Positions 49,913 to 59,135 of a DNA stretch of 64,000 bases are shown here, in pieces; the stretch's first letter is position 1; the number at the start of each line of letters is the position of its first letter. The notes under the pieces are model-generated. The model saw only the letters and a program-made list of their open reading frames with translations. It was not told where the DNA came from and made no database searches. Made by a program: the position numbers and the translations under genes. The stretch spans positions 1,674,001-1,738,000 of the forward strand of contig NZ_BLLB01000002.1 of the NCBI RefSeq assembly GCF_010723735.1, given 5' to 3'. This DNA comes from Mycolicibacterium hippocampi (GTDB lineage: Bacteria > Actinomycetota > Actinomycetes > Mycobacteriales > Mycobacteriaceae).

Positions 49913-52744
49913 GGGGCGAGCGCCGAAGGGCACCGGCCTCGGGCGCATCCGCACGTGCTGCGGCCACCAGAACCACCGCCCGAGCAGCGCGGCGATCGAC
50001 GGCGTCATGAACGAGCGCACCACAAACGTGTCGAACAGCAGACCCAAACCGATGGTGGTGCCGACCTGCCCGATGACGATCATGTCGGACACCGTCATCG
50101 ACATCATCGTGAACGCGAACACCATGCCGGCGGCGGTCACCACCGAACCGGTGCCGGCCATCGACCGGATGATGCCGGTGTGCAGCCCGGCGTGCAGCTC
50201 CTCCTTCATCCGCGACACCAGCAGCAGGTTGTAGTCGGCGCCGACGGCCAGCAGCACGATCACCGACATCGGCAGCACCATCCAGTGCAGCGGGATCCCG
50301 ACCAGGTGCTGCCACAACAGCACCGACAGCCCGAACGAGGTACCCAAACTGAGCACCACCGTCCCCACGATCACCGCCGCCGCCACGATGGCCCGCGTCA
50401 GTAGCACCATGATCAGGAAGATCAGGATCAGCGCCGCGGTGGCGACGATCAGCAGGTCGTAGTCGGCGCCGTGCTGCATGTCCTTGTACAGCGCCGCGCT
50501 GCCGCCGAGGTAGATCGTCGAGCCGGCCAAAGGGGTGCCCTTGACGGCGTCTTCCGCGGCGACCTTCAACGCGTCGATACGCGCGGTGCCCGCCTCGGTC
50601 AGCGGGTCTCCCTGGTGGATGATGGTGAACCGCACCGCATGTCCGTCGGGTGACAGGAACAGCTTGATGCCACGCTGGAACTCGGCGGTTTCGAACGCTT
50701 CCGGCGGCAGATAGAACGAGTCGTCGTTCTGCGCGGCATCGAACGCCTCACCCATGGCGGTGGCGTTGTCCTGCATCGCCATCGTCTGATCCTGCTGGGC
50801 CTTCTGGATCTGGTACTGCGTCAGCATGATCTGCTTCTGGTTCTTCATGGTCTCGATCATCGGGTCCATGAGGGTGACCATCTGCGGCATCAACGCGGCC
50901 ATCTGCTCGAAATCGGGCACCATCGCGGCGAAGTCGTCCGACATCGAGCCGATCCCGTCGAGGCTCTCGAAGATCGACCGCATCGCCCAGCACACCGGGA
51001 TGTCGAAACAGTGCGGCTCCCAGTAGAAGTAGTTGCGGATCGGGCGGAAGAAGTCGTCGAAGTTGGCAAGGTCGTCGCGCACGTCGGCGATGGTGGAGCT
51101 GGTGTTCTTCATCGACTCCACCATGCGGTTGGTGATCTCCGACATCTCCTGGGTCAACGACTTCATCTTGGTCATCGAGTCGATGGTGACCTGCATGTCG
51201 TTCGCCTGCTCGAGGGTGTTGTCGAGCATCTTCTGGATGTAGTCGTTGTTCATGATCTGGCCGGTGCTGTTGGCGCTCAACGTGTACGGAATCGTCGAGT
51301 GCTCGATCGGTTTGCCCTCCGGCCGGGTGATGGTCTGCACCTCGGCGATGCCGCGGACGTCGACGAGCGCCTTGGCGATCTTGTCGATCACCAGGAAGTC
51401 GGCGGGGTTGCGCAGATCGTGATCGCTTTGCACCATCAGCAGATCGGGGTTCATCGTCGCCGACGAGAAGTGCCGGTCGGCGGCGGCGTAGCCGACGTTG
51501 GCGGGGACGTCGTCGGGCAGGTAGAGGCGGTCGTCGTAGATGGTGTGGTAGCCGGGCAGCGCGAGCAGCCCGACCAGACAGGTGACGACCGTGGCGACCA
51601 GGATGGCGCCGGGCCAGCGCACGGTGGCCGCGCCGACCCGTCGCCAGCCACGCGAGCGGGTCATCCGCTTGGGTTCGAGGACCCGGCCGAACCGGGTGAC
51701 CACCGAGATGACCGCCGGTCCCAGCGTGACGGCCGCGGCGACGACGAACGTCATCCCGACCGCCAACGGGATGCCCATCGTCTGGAAGTACGGCAGCCGG
51801 GTGAAGTGCAGGCAGAAGGTGGCGCCGGCGATCGTCATCCCGGAGGCCAGGATGACGTGGGCGGTGCCACCGAACATGGTGTAGTAGGCCGACTCTCGGT
51901 CCTCGCCGTGGCGGCGGGCCTCCTGGTAGCGGCCGACCAGGAAGATGCCGTAGTCGGTGGCCGCGGCGATGGCCAGCGTCACGACCATGTTGGTGGCGAA
52001 GGTGGTGAGCCCGAAGACCTCGTGGTAGCCGAGGAACGACACAATGCCGCGTGCACCCATCAGCCCGAGGAACATCATCCCCGTCACCACCAAAGTGGTG
52101 ACCACCGAGCGGTAGACGATCAGCAGCATCACGATGATGACGACGAAGGTGACCATCTCGATGGTGCGCATGCTGGCGTCGCCGACCGCGTTCTGGTCGG
52201 TGGTGGTGGCCGCCGGTCCGGTCACGTAGGCCTGCACGCCGTCGGGTGCGGGGGTGTCGGCGATGAGAGTTCGTACGGCTTCGACGGATTCGTTGGCCAG
52301 CGTCTCGCCCTGGTCGCCGGCGATGTACACCTGGACGTAGGCGGCTTTGTTGTCGTTGCTCTGGGCGCCCGCCGCGGTGAGTGAGTCGCTCCAGAAGTCC
52401 TGGACGTGCTGGATGTGGAGGGTGTCGGCGCGCAGGTCGGCGACGATCCGGTCGTAGTACTCGTGGGCAGGGGCGCCGAGGTCTTCCTGGCCTTCGACGA
52501 CGATCATCACCGAGCTGCTGGTGTCGAACTCCTCGAACACCGAGCCGACTTCCTTGGTCGCGATCATCGCCGGTGCGCTGTTGGGGCTCATCGAGACCGC
52601 GCGCATCTTGCCGACGACTTCGAGCTGCGGCACAACAACATTGAGCGCGACGATCAGCGCGACCCAGGCCAGGATGATCGGAACCGCCAGCGTGCGCAGG
52701 GTGCGCGGCAGCCAGGGTCGCTTGGTCACCGTGTGTGCGCTCAT
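49877..52744 (-). CDS. MmpL-family RND transporter
   Basis: This 955-residue protein has two six-span blocks ('[21 protein letters not shown]' and '[21 protein letters not shown]' with the conserved Asp-Tyr pairs used in proton relay). A large extracytoplasmic loop contains a long Met/Gln-rich helical hairpin. This is the classical mycobacterial lipid/siderophore-exporting MmpL architecture. ATG 52744 overlaps the MmpS stop by 4 nt; longer in-frame starts would overlap mmpS. The C-terminal ~11 residues derive from hairpin repeat B copy 3. Cargo is unknown; an MmpS partner suggests siderophore or glycolipid transport. Confidence 0.93.
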   Translation of the reverse strand: MSAHTVTKRPWLPRTLRTLAVPIILAWVALIVALNVVVPQLEVVGKMRAVSMSPNSAPAMIATKEVGSVFEEFDTSSSVMIVVEGQEDLGAPAHEYYDRIVADLRADTLHIQHVQDFWSDSLTAAGAQSNDNKAAYVQVYIAGDQGETLANESVEAVRTLIADTPAPDGVQAYVTGPAATTTDQNAVGDASMRTIEMVTFVVIIVMLLIVYRSVVTTLVVTGMMFLGLMGARGIVSFLGYHEVFGLTTFATNMVVTLAIAAATDYGIFLVGRYQEARRHGEDRESAYYTMFGGTAHVILASGMTIAGATFCLHFTRLPYFQTMGIPLAVGMTFVVAAAVTLGPAVISVVTRFGRVLEPKRMTRSRGWRRVGAATVRWPGAILVATVVTCLVGLLALPGYHTIYDDRLYLPDDVPANVGYAAADRHFSSATMNPDLLMVQSDHDLRNPADFLVIDKIAKALVDVRGIAEVQTITRPEGKPIEHSTIPYTLSANSTGQIMNNDYIQKMLDNTLEQANDMQVTIDSMTKMKSLTQEMSEITNRMVESMKNTSSTIADVRDDLANFDDFFRPIRNYFYWEPHCFDIPVCWAMRSIFESLDGIGSMSDDFAAMVPDFEQMAALMPQMVTLMDPMIETMKNQKQIMLTQYQIQKAQQDQTMAMQDNATAMGEAFDAAQNDDSFYLPPEAFETAEFQRGIKLFLSPDGHAVRFTIIHQGDPLTEAGTARIDALKVAAEDAVKGTPLAGSTIYLGGSAALYKDMQHGADYDLLIVATAALILIFLIMVLLTRAIVAAAVIVGTVVLSLGTSFGLSVLLWQHLVGIPLHWMVLPMSVIVLLAVGADYNLLLVSRMKEELHAGLHTGIIRSMAGTGSVVTAAGMVFAFTMMSMTVSDMIVIGQVGTTIGLGLLFDTFVVRSFMTPSIAALLGRWFWWPQHVRMRPRPVPFGARPIETAALAGKFE

Positions 52745-53166
52745 GCCGACTTCACCACGCAGAAGGTCTGAGCGTTGACGCCGGTGGCGGTGTGTTCCTC
52801 CTTGACCTCGCCGTCGACGAGGATGCGGCAGGTGACGGTGCCGCCGTCGCTCTGGGCGAGAATGTTCGCGCTGACCGCGGGCACCGTCGTGCTCAGCGTC
52901 AGCGACCACGGCAGGGTGGCGTCCTCGACGCGCTGGGGGATGCCGTCGAGGTCGACGTAGTTGATCAACCCGGTGCTGCCGGTGCCGTACACCTCGTAGG
53001 TCACCACCTTCGGGTTGAAGGACTCGGCCTTGGCGGATCCGGCGGGGGTCACCAGCACCGGGTCGGCGCCGAACACCGCGCGCAACTGGCTGACCGTGGC
53101 TGCGCCGGCGACGACGGCGACGATGACGAGGACGGGCAGCCACAGGCGCTTGACGAGCGTGGTCAC
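52741..53166 (-). CDS. MmpS-family accessory membrane protein
   Basis: The 141-residue protein has one N-terminal membrane span ('[16 protein letters not shown]') and a beta-sandwich extracytoplasmic domain with '[26 protein letters not shown]' and two conserved Cys near the end. MmpS proteins pair with MmpL transporters. It begins at GTG 53166 and is the first gene of the mmpS-mmpL pair, divergent from a TetR gene. Confidence 0.93.
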   Translation of the reverse strand: MTTLVKRLWLPVLVIVAVVAGAATVSQLRAVFGADPVLVTPAGSAKAESFNPKVVTYEVYGTGSTGLINYVDLDGIPQRVEDATLPWSLTLSTTVPAVSANILAQSDGGTVTCRILVDGEVKEEHTATGVNAQTFCVVKSA

Positions 53167-53185
53167 GTAGGCAACCTAACGAGAT

Positions 53186-53227
53186 AAGTGGATAGATGCA
53201 ATCCAAGTGGACGATATTGATCCACTT
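53186..53227. promoter_or_regulatory. Operator between mmpS and the divergent TetR gene
   Basis: AAGTGGA occurs at 53186-53192 and 53205-53211, and its complement TCCACTT at 53221-53227. The second and third form an inverted repeat with a 9-nt spacer, and the first two are direct repeats 19 nt apart. This multi-half-site layout in a divergent region is typical of TetR control of efflux genes. Confidence 0.65.
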
Positions 53228-53256
53228 TGTGTGTGATGGTCCGTACACTCGGCGGC

Positions 53257-53922
53257 ATGACTGCTGGCGAGTCGCAGACGCCGGGCCTGCGCAAGGACGC
53301 CGAGCGCAACCGGCGGCGGATCATCGAGGCCGCCCGCGAGCTCTGTGCCACCCGGGGCCTGGAAGCCACGCTCAACGAGGTGGCGCACCATGCGGGCCTG
53401 GGCGTCGGCACGGTGTACCGGCGGTTCCCGACCAAGGAGGCGCTGTTCGAGGCGATCTTCCAGGACGGCCTCGACCAGCTCGTCGCACTCGCCGAGGCCG
53501 CGCTGGAGGTCGAGGACTCCTGGGACGGGTTCGCGTGGTTCGTCATGCAGCTGACCGAGATGACGGCCACCGACCGCGGGCTGCGCGAGATCGTCTTCAG
53601 CAAGACCTACTGCGGGGGAGGGGTTGACGCCGCCCGCGACCGGCTCGACCCGGTGGTGTCGGCGGTGGTGGAGCGCGCCAAACGCGACGGGTATCTGCGC
53701 CCGGAGGTGTCGGCGACCGACATGCCGTTGTGCGGCCTGATGGCGGGCGCGGTCAGCGAGTACTCCGGCGAGGTGTGCGTCGACCTGTGGCGGCGCTACG
53801 TCGCGATCCTGTTGCAGGGCATGCGCTGTCAGCGCGGCCAGGAACGACTGCCGGTGGCTGCGTTGACCCAGGACCAACTGCAGACCGCGATGTACACGTG
53901 GCCGGCTCCAGGTGCGTCGTAG
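53257..53922 (+). CDS. TetR-family transcriptional regulator of the mmpS-mmpL pair (probable)
   Basis: The 221-residue protein begins at ATG 53257. The helix-turn-helix ('[48 protein letters not shown]') is clear, and the C-terminal ligand domain is of the common actinobacterial type. Its promoter overlaps that of mmpS, and three AAGTGGA half-sites lie between. It probably represses the transporter genes until a substrate binds (inference). Confidence 0.9.
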   Translation: MTAGESQTPGLRKDAERNRRRIIEAARELCATRGLEATLNEVAHHAGLGVGTVYRRFPTKEALFEAIFQDGLDQLVALAEAALEVEDSWDGFAWFVMQLTEMTATDRGLREIVFSKTYCGGGVDAARDRLDPVVSAVVERAKRDGYLRPEVSATDMPLCGLMAGAVSEYSGEVCVDLWRRYVAILLQGMRCQRGQERLPVAALTQDQLQTAMYTWPAPGAS

Positions 53923-53931
53923 CTTGCCGCG

Positions 53932-53992
53932 GTTGACACTGCGCTCAGGGCGGTGGTCACTCGAACTTCTGCGCCCTGTGTGCAGTGTCAAC
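53932..53992. repeat. Hairpin repeat family B, copy 4
   Basis: The arms GTTGACACTGC and GCAGTGTCAAC are perfectly complementary over 11 bp; relative to other copies, both partners of one base pair are exchanged. The core is 53949-53975 with TTCGAG on the minus strand. It lies 10 nt after the TetR stop and 42 nt before the amidase start. Confidence 0.88.
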
Positions 53993-54033
53993 GGCCGGGC
54001 GTGGACACTCGGCGCCGGTGACGGGAATCCATC

Positions 54034-54912
54034 GTGCCGCTGACAGGTCCGTGGCGGGGCGACCCCGTCTGGCTCGCGGACGTGCTGCGCGCTGAGGGTG
54101 TCCGCCTCGTCGAGTATCCCGGTTGGCGAAACCGCGGCCACGGCGGCTTCAAGGACATCCGCGGCGTCATGGTGCACCACACCGGATCCAACAGCGCCAG
54201 TGCGGCTTCCATCGCTATGGGCAGGCCGGACCTTGCCGGGCCGCTGTCGCAGCTGCACATCGCTCGGAACGGCACGGTGACGGTGGTGGCGGCAGGGGTC
54301 GCGTGGCACGCCGGCGTCGGTATGTACCCGTGGCTGCCGACCAACATGGGCAACTGGCACATGATCGGGATCGAATGCGCGAACAGCGGCAGCAGCCCGA
54401 CGGCGCGACACCGCACGAACTGGCCCGACGCGCAGTATGACGCATTGGTCCGCTGCTGCGCCGCGATCAACCACCGCTTGGCGCAGAACTCCGCGCGGAC
54501 GATCGGGCACAAGGAGTACGCAGGCCGCTTCCAAGGCAAGTGGGATCCGGGCGCGATCGACATGGAGATCCTGCGCAGCGACATCCAAGCCCGGATCGGC
54601 GTCATCGCGGACCCCGCGTCGACACCGAGACCGCCGGTGCCGGTCGGCGAGTACGCGCACATCCTGCTCCACCGCGGCTCCGAGGGGCCACAGGTCGCCG
54701 AGCTGCAGCGCCGCCTCAAGTACGCATATCGTTCGTACGCCGGGCATCTCGCGATCGACGGCGTCTACGGCCCGTTAACCGAAGCCGCCGTCAGGGAGTT
54801 CCAACGACGCACACCGCGCTTGAAGGTCGACGGTATCGTCGGCCCTGCCACGGCAGCTGCCCTGAACTTGAGGGTGGTGCTGTCCGGTACTGGCGCGGCA
54901 ACCACTCCTTGA
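54034..54912 (+). CDS. N-acetylmuramoyl-L-alanine amidase with peptidoglycan-binding domain (Rv3594-like)
   Basis: The 292-residue protein's amidase_2/PGRP domain shows zinc ligands in 'VHHTGSNS', 'WHAGVG' and 'GHKEYAGRFQGKWDPG'. The C-terminal ~80 residues form a PG-binding_1 domain ('LHRGSEGPQVAELQRRLKYAY', 'DGVYGPLTEAAVREFQRR', 'VDGIVGPATAAAL'). It resembles M. tuberculosis Rv3594 and mycobacteriophage LysA amidases. No signal peptide is visible, which is unusual for a wall enzyme and fits the phage-lysin resemblance. Its stop codon lies within hairpin repeat B copy 5. Confidence 0.9.
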   Translation: MPLTGPWRGDPVWLADVLRAEGVRLVEYPGWRNRGHGGFKDIRGVMVHHTGSNSASAASIAMGRPDLAGPLSQLHIARNGTVTVVAAGVAWHAGVGMYPWLPTNMGNWHMIGIECANSGSSPTARHRTNWPDAQYDALVRCCAAINHRLAQNSARTIGHKEYAGRFQGKWDPGAIDMEILRSDIQARIGVIADPASTPRPPVPVGEYAHILLHRGSEGPQVAELQRRLKYAYRSYAGHLAIDGVYGPLTEAAVREFQRRTPRLKVDGIVGPATAAALNLRVVLSGTGAATTP

Positions 54913-54968
54913 GACTGCGCTGACGGCGGGCTCTTCTCGCACTTCGTCGCCGGGAGTGCAGTCTCAAC
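54909..54968. repeat. Hairpin repeat family B, copy 5
   Basis: TTGAGACTGC and GCAGTCTCAA arms pair perfectly over 10 bp. The core is 54925-54951. The repeat contributes the stop of the amidase gene (54910-54912) and separates it from the frameshifted gene that follows on the same strand. Confidence 0.88.
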
Positions 54969-55022
54969 GGGGGCTGTGGATGGATTCAGCGGCCCGTCGT
55001 CTGGAAATGGCACGCTTCCGGC

Positions 55023-55866
55023 ATGGAAGGGGTGTTCCGCGGCAGTGAGGCGTTGGCGCTCGGGGCGCTGACGCGCCACGAGCTGCGGACGAGCTATCGC
55101 CGGGTGCTGCCCGACGTGTATGCGGCGAAACGGGCTGAGCTGACGCTGCCGCACCGGGCGGTGGCGGCGTGGCTGTGGTCGGGGCGCAGGGCGGTCATCT
55201 CGGGTGTCACGGCGTCGGCGCTGTGGGGTGCGAGGTGGGTCGATGACGATGTGGTGGAGCTGAACTGGCCCAATCACCGAGCGCCGGCCCGGGGTGCGCA
55301 CCCGCAATGACACCGTGCTGGACGACGAGATCGTCTGCAGAGACGGCCTTCCGGTGACGACGGTGGAGCGGACGGCGTTCGACCTGGCGCGGCGTGGTGT
55401 GGAGGGGGTTGCGGTGGCGCGCCTGGACGCACTGGCGAGGGCCACCCACTTCAAGGCCGACGATGTTCTGGATCTGGCGCAACGGCACCCGCACGTGAAG
55501 GGTCTTCGGCGGGTGGGCGGAATGCTCGATCTCGTGGACGCGGGGGCGGAGTCGCCGAAGGAATCGTGGCTACGAATGCTGCTGATCAACGCGGCCTACC
55601 CGCGGCCAGCCACCCAGATCCCGGTGCTGGGCGCCGATGGGTATCCGCGGTACTACCTCGACATGGGGTGGGAGCAGATCAAGGTCGCGGTGGAGTACCA
55701 CGGTGAGCACCATCGCGAGGATCCGGTGGCCTACCGCAAGGACATCATCCGGATGGAGTACCTCGCCGGCCTTCGCTGGATCGTGGTGCGGGTGGTCAAA
55801 GGGCAGAACAGGAATCAGATCCTGGCGCGGGTCGACCGTGCGGTGCGGTCACGCGGTGGCTTCTGA
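55023..55866 (+). pseudogene. DUF559/Vsr-fold nuclease-like gene broken by a single-base frameshift
   Basis: Two frames together make one familiar actinobacterial protein of about 280 residues. The first (ATG 55023) has an AbiEi-like N-terminal region ('LTRHELRTSYRRVLPDVYAAKR', 'AAWLWSGRRAVISGVTASALWGARW') and runs into a stop at 55310. The second continues with 'RTRNDTVLDDEIVCRDGLPVTTVERTAFDLARR' and a PD-(D/E)xK-like core ('YLDMGWEQIKVAVEYHGEHH'). Removing one G from the GG at 55286-55287 restores a continuous frame reading A-P-P-G-V-R-T-R. Either a genuine mutation or a sequencing error in a GC-rich run. Confidence 0.75.
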
Positions 55867-55872
55867 AGTGCC

Positions 55873-55933
55873 AATGAGACTGCATCCACGGCGGGGCCTT
55901 CTCGCACTTCGTCGCCGAGAGCACAGTCTCAAC
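55873..55933. repeat. Hairpin repeat family B, copy 6
   Basis: The TGAGACTG and CAGTCTCA arms pair perfectly. The outer bases of the left arm are diverged (ATGAG for TTGAG). The core is 55890-55916. It lies between the frameshifted nuclease-like gene and the espA-like operon. Confidence 0.85.
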
Positions 55934-56000
55934 GGCAGCGCGGGAGCCAAATTGGTGCGCTGACGGTTCCTGACGCTGTTTTATTCTGGACGCCGAGGGG

Positions 56001-56828
56001 GTGTCCGTCGTCGTGAGTGTGCTCGGGGAAGCGCTCGACTTGTTGCGCCGGTACGGCGACGTGGTCGGGATCAACTGGGACAAAGGCCCCAGCATCCTCG
56101 ACCGCACCCTGGCTCCCGGCGTTGCCAACCTGGCTGCCTCACCGATACTTGCTGCCGCGCAGCTCACCATTCACGGGATGAAGGCGACGACCGGTTCGGG
56201 CGAACCGCAGGACGGGGAAGCTTTCAAGAAGTCCGCGGATCTCTACGAGGAGGCGGGAAACCTGCTGATCGATGCGGCTCCGGTCGAGGACCGTTGGAAT
56301 GGCACCGCGGCAACGGCCTATGACGACAAGAATGACGATCACCGCCACCTGACACTCGAAGTCGCAGCGGCTGACCAAGAAATGCGCCAGGCACTGAGCC
56401 GACTAGCAGCCGAGGTGAAGGCAACCCGTACGGACCTCCAGGACGCCATCGACTTCCTCTCCGACTACGACACTTCGACGGCGTGGATGAACTTCGTACC
56501 CGGCGGTGCCGCCGTCAAAGCCGCTTCCGACACAGCAGTGGCGTCGACGCAGCTTGCTGTGGCGCAGGCATCGATCGTGAAACTGGTTGCCGAGTCGACG
56601 GTGGTTGCGCACAGCATGAGCGCGCCGTTGAACAGGTACACCGAGGCGGCCAAGCAGGACCTTCTGGATCCGAACGGAGAGTTCGCTTGTGGCGAGCCGT
56701 TCGGCGACGAGCGCCGGACCGGACAACTCCCCGAGCGGACCGATCCCAAAGAGCCCTTCGAACTGCCCAAGCCACCTCCGGTCATTTACCCGCCCGCCAC
56801 ACCGTATGAATCGCCGAGACCTCGGTGA
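56001..56828 (+). CDS. EspA/EspE-family ESX-1 secretion-associated protein
   Basis: The helical protein of about 275 residues has a WxG turn at about 99-101 ('VEDRWNGTAATAYDDKN'), an N-terminal YGD/YxxxE-type helix pair and a proline-rich C-terminal tail. This is the layout of EspA/EspE substrates of the type VII (ESX-1) system. It is shorter than M. tuberculosis EspA (392 residues). The start is GTG 56001 or GTG 56013. EspC- and EspD-like genes follow in the same order as in the M. tuberculosis espACD operon, which strongly supports the call. Confidence 0.78.
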   Translation: MSVVVSVLGEALDLLRRYGDVVGINWDKGPSILDRTLAPGVANLAASPILAAAQLTIHGMKATTGSGEPQDGEAFKKSADLYEEAGNLLIDAAPVEDRWNGTAATAYDDKNDDHRHLTLEVAAADQEMRQALSRLAAEVKATRTDLQDAIDFLSDYDTSTAWMNFVPGGAAVKAASDTAVASTQLAVAQASIVKLVAESTVVAHSMSAPLNRYTEAAKQDLLDPNGEFACGEPFGDERRTGQLPERTDPKEPFELPKPPPVIYPPATPYESPRPR

Positions 56829-56859
56829 GAAAGCGTCCGCAAGAGATGGAGAGAGCTTC

Positions 56860-57183
56860 GTGTCGAATATGGCAGACAACCTCAAGGTACTCACTGAGCA
56901 CATCGACGAACTTGCGGCCAAGCAGACCACAGCTGCCGGAAACCTGAAGGTCGCCGGCGAGACGGTCAACGACCTGGCATCGAGCGTGTGGGCCACCCAC
57001 GGCGTCGTGTGCGCCGCCAGCAATATGGCCGTCGATGCAATCGAGGCTGCTCGTGATGCCGCGGATGCGAAGCTCTGGCGCGTCTCCCACGACCTCTCGG
57101 AACGGCTACGGATGGCATCGGCGAACTACAACAACACCGACTGGAGAGCAGGGGAGGAGATCGACCATTCGTGCAAAGCATGA
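56860..57183 (+). CDS. espC: EspC-family type VII secretion protein
   Basis: GTG 56860 follows GGAGAG. The 107-residue protein is a WXG100-like helical hairpin: 'ADNLKVLTEHIDELAAKQTTAAGNLKVAGETVNDLASSVWATHG' type N-half and 'MASANYNNTDWRAGEEI' with a YxxxD/E-like secretion signal after the second helix. Length matches EspC (about 103). EspC and EspA are secreted interdependently through ESX-1 in M. tuberculosis. Predicted to be exported without a signal peptide. Confidence 0.82.
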   Translation: MSNMADNLKVLTEHIDELAAKQTTAAGNLKVAGETVNDLASSVWATHGVVCAASNMAVDAIEAARDAADAKLWRVSHDLSERLRMASANYNNTDWRAGEEIDHSCKA

Positions 57184-57207
57184 CCTCCGTCGATAGACGC
57201 AGAAGCT

Positions 57208-57723
57208 ATGTCGATGCAACGTGACGGTATGTGGGATGGCGACGACGCTGACCAGCTATACGAGCAGATAGAGCCCGACGGTGCTGGCTTCGACCTCGGG
57301 GAAATCTACACCCCGGTTGCAGACGGCAGCGATGAAACCGGCTGGTGTAGTGCTGATCACGAATACTGTCCAGAATCCGCTGAGGAGTATCCGGAAGTCG
57401 CCTTCACTGTCACTAGTCCGTCCGGGGCTCTCTCTGCATCCGCCGGGCTCGGGGGACGCATCCAGCGCATCGATGTGGTCGACGTGTCGAGTTTGGATGA
57501 AGTTCAGCTCCGTGAGGAGATCGTCGAACTGGCTCTACTCGCAAGAGAGAAGGCCCGTGCAGCCCAGCATGAGGTCACCGCTGAACTCATGCGCAGACTC
57601 GGACAGGATCGCGTAGGGGTGAGCTCATTTCTCCTACATTCCATAGGTCTGCCGACGTTCGAATCTGCAAGTGCCCGGCTGGCAGAGACCTTTGCCATCC
57701 GCTACCGCTCAGACGATGACTGA
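57208..57723 (+). CDS. espD: EspD-like protein
   Basis: This 171-residue acidic protein has an Asp/Glu-rich N-terminal part, then 'FTVTSPSGALSASAGLGGRIQRIDV'. A helix 'QLREEIVELALLAREKARAAQHEVTAELMRR' and a C-terminal '(A)RLAETFAIRYRSDDD' follow. Each block lines up with M. tuberculosis EspD as I remember it (FTVTNP, DGRID, LASEI...ARQKAQSAQ, FATRYSDD), whose second half is YbaB-like. EspD stabilises EspA and EspC in the cell. It ends 8 nt inside the following membrane-protein gene. Confidence 0.82.
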   Translation: MSMQRDGMWDGDDADQLYEQIEPDGAGFDLGEIYTPVADGSDETGWCSADHEYCPESAEEYPEVAFTVTSPSGALSASAGLGGRIQRIDVVDVSSLDEVQLREEIVELALLAREKARAAQHEVTAELMRRLGQDRVGVSSFLLHSIGLPTFESASARLAETFAIRYRSDDD

Positions 57724-59128
57724 GAACCGTCAGCCCAAGAAGTCCCGGCGCCGTCGTGGAGTCCTCGCCGGAGCGGCAGTTTTCATTGTCGTAGCAGTGG
57801 CTGCGACGATGGCCATCACGTGGTGGATCCCGAACTACCGCGTCGACGCTGCGCGGGCATCGTGGCAGCCGCCGCCAGATGCGCTGTTGTCGTCATCGAT
57901 GCGCGAGAGGCCAGTTCCCGGTTGGCGAACCAACCCCGCTTCGCTTGGATTGCCTCTTGCTGATGACAGCCGTATTGCGGTTAGCGACGACCCCTTCGGC
58001 CCGCGGCCGTTCGTCGGTTCGATCGGAACCAGGGCGTACTTCCTGGCCCATAGCGAATCCCGAAACGCCCTGCAGTGGTGGGTGGTCGGGCTGGACGTGT
58101 CCAATGGCCGCGCGCTGTTCGACGCCGTTCCGTTCAGCGCGGATGGGCGTCCTCCACAGTGCTTCCTCAACGGACCTGCAGACATCCTGTGCTTGGATCG
58201 CTCATCGACTCCCTCGGCATGGGTGATCGACGGACGATCCGGCGCCGTCAGATACAGCGGCCCAACCGATCTTCGAGCGCTCGATGGGGGTCAGTCGGTC
58301 CAGCAAGTCGGGATCTACGCCGTAGCGGTTAACTCGGACGAAGGCGTCTTCGGTATCGGCTCTCACGCCGAGAGGACATGGTTCGTCCCGGGGAATGGGC
58401 GGTTGAACATCGAACCACAGACAAGGCCGGGGGCGAGTTCGCAGACTCTCACCGCGCAACTCGAGGCCAGTCCCCGCACGTATGCCTCAACCGTCTTCTC
58501 CGTCGTAGACGGCCGCGTGATCGAGCCGGAGATCGATAGCGACGTCGCGCTGAAAGACACGAGCTTCTATACCGGTGGATTCGCCGCACAGGTTGCGGAA
58601 CCTGACGGAACCGTTTCGGGGATTGTCTTCTTCGACGAGTCTGGAAGACGTCTTGGCGAGCACAACGGAGTGCATGTTGTCTACGCGGACCAGCCTGTGG
58701 ATCTACCTGTCGTTTCGGCAGAATCAGATGATCAGCGGGTTGTGTATTCCGCCCAGGGCAAGAAACTGATCGAAGTCTCGGACGGCACGATCCACCTCGT
58801 CGAGACCACGCTGATGGTCAACCTGGCCGACAGTGCAGCGTTTCCCGAGTGGCAGCAATACAACATGCGCGACGGCTCCCCAGGCCCGGTCTGCGAGTTT
58901 CCGATGGGTCACTACCTCGGCCATGACGGAAGCGCCCTGATTTTCGAGTTCAACCACGACAACGGAGACGTGCTCGCTTCTGGCCGCGACCTCAACACCT
59001 GCGAGAGATTGTGGTCGATATCGAAACAACCGGAAGCGCTCGACCGAATCTTTCGAGTCGACGGCACAATCATCCATTTGACCAACGAGGGAGCCGAACT
59101 CACCTCGCTGGTGGCCCCGGGCAATTGA
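57716..59128 (+). CDS. Membrane-anchored extracytoplasmic protein, tandem copy 1
   Basis: ATG 57716 overlaps the espD stop by 8 nt, so it belongs to the esp operon. The 470-residue product has a Lys/Arg-rich cytoplasmic start, one membrane span ('VLAGAAVFIVVAVAATMAITWW') and about 430 residues of beta-rich extracytoplasmic sequence. This carries repeated strand motifs ('AWVIDGRSGAVRYSGPTDL', 'FSVVDGRVIEPEIDSD', 'FFDESGRRLGEHNG') suggesting a beta-propeller or similar. Conserved Cys pairs (about 'QCFLNG...ILCLD' and 'PVCEF...NTCERLW') could form disulfides. I do not recognise a named family. Confidence 0.75.
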   Translation: MTENRQPKKSRRRRGVLAGAAVFIVVAVAATMAITWWIPNYRVDAARASWQPPPDALLSSSMRERPVPGWRTNPASLGLPLADDSRIAVSDDPFGPRPFVGSIGTRAYFLAHSESRNALQWWVVGLDVSNGRALFDAVPFSADGRPPQCFLNGPADILCLDRSSTPSAWVIDGRSGAVRYSGPTDLRALDGGQSVQQVGIYAVAVNSDEGVFGIGSHAERTWFVPGNGRLNIEPQTRPGASSQTLTAQLEASPRTYASTVFSVVDGRVIEPEIDSDVALKDTSFYTGGFAAQVAEPDGTVSGIVFFDESGRRLGEHNGVHVVYADQPVDLPVVSAESDDQRVVYSAQGKKLIEVSDGTIHLVETTLMVNLADSAAFPEWQQYNMRDGSPGPVCEFPMGHYLGHDGSALIFEFNHDNGDVLASGRDLNTCERLWSISKQPEALDRIFRVDGTIIHLTNEGAELTSLVAPGN

Positions 59129-59135
59129 GGTCCAA

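Noticed and set aside
52745..53248. N-terminal extension of MmpL
   Set aside because: It overlaps the whole mmpS gene in another frame; the ATG at 52744 gives the family-typical start and an ATGA overlap.
54034..55866. Prophage remnant
   Set aside because: The amidase resembles phage lysins, but there are no integrase, structural or holin genes and no attachment repeats nearby.
41530..55933. CRISPR array or transposon ends
   Set aside because: The B copies are palindromic, far apart, each at a gene end, without spacers, target duplications or transposase genes.
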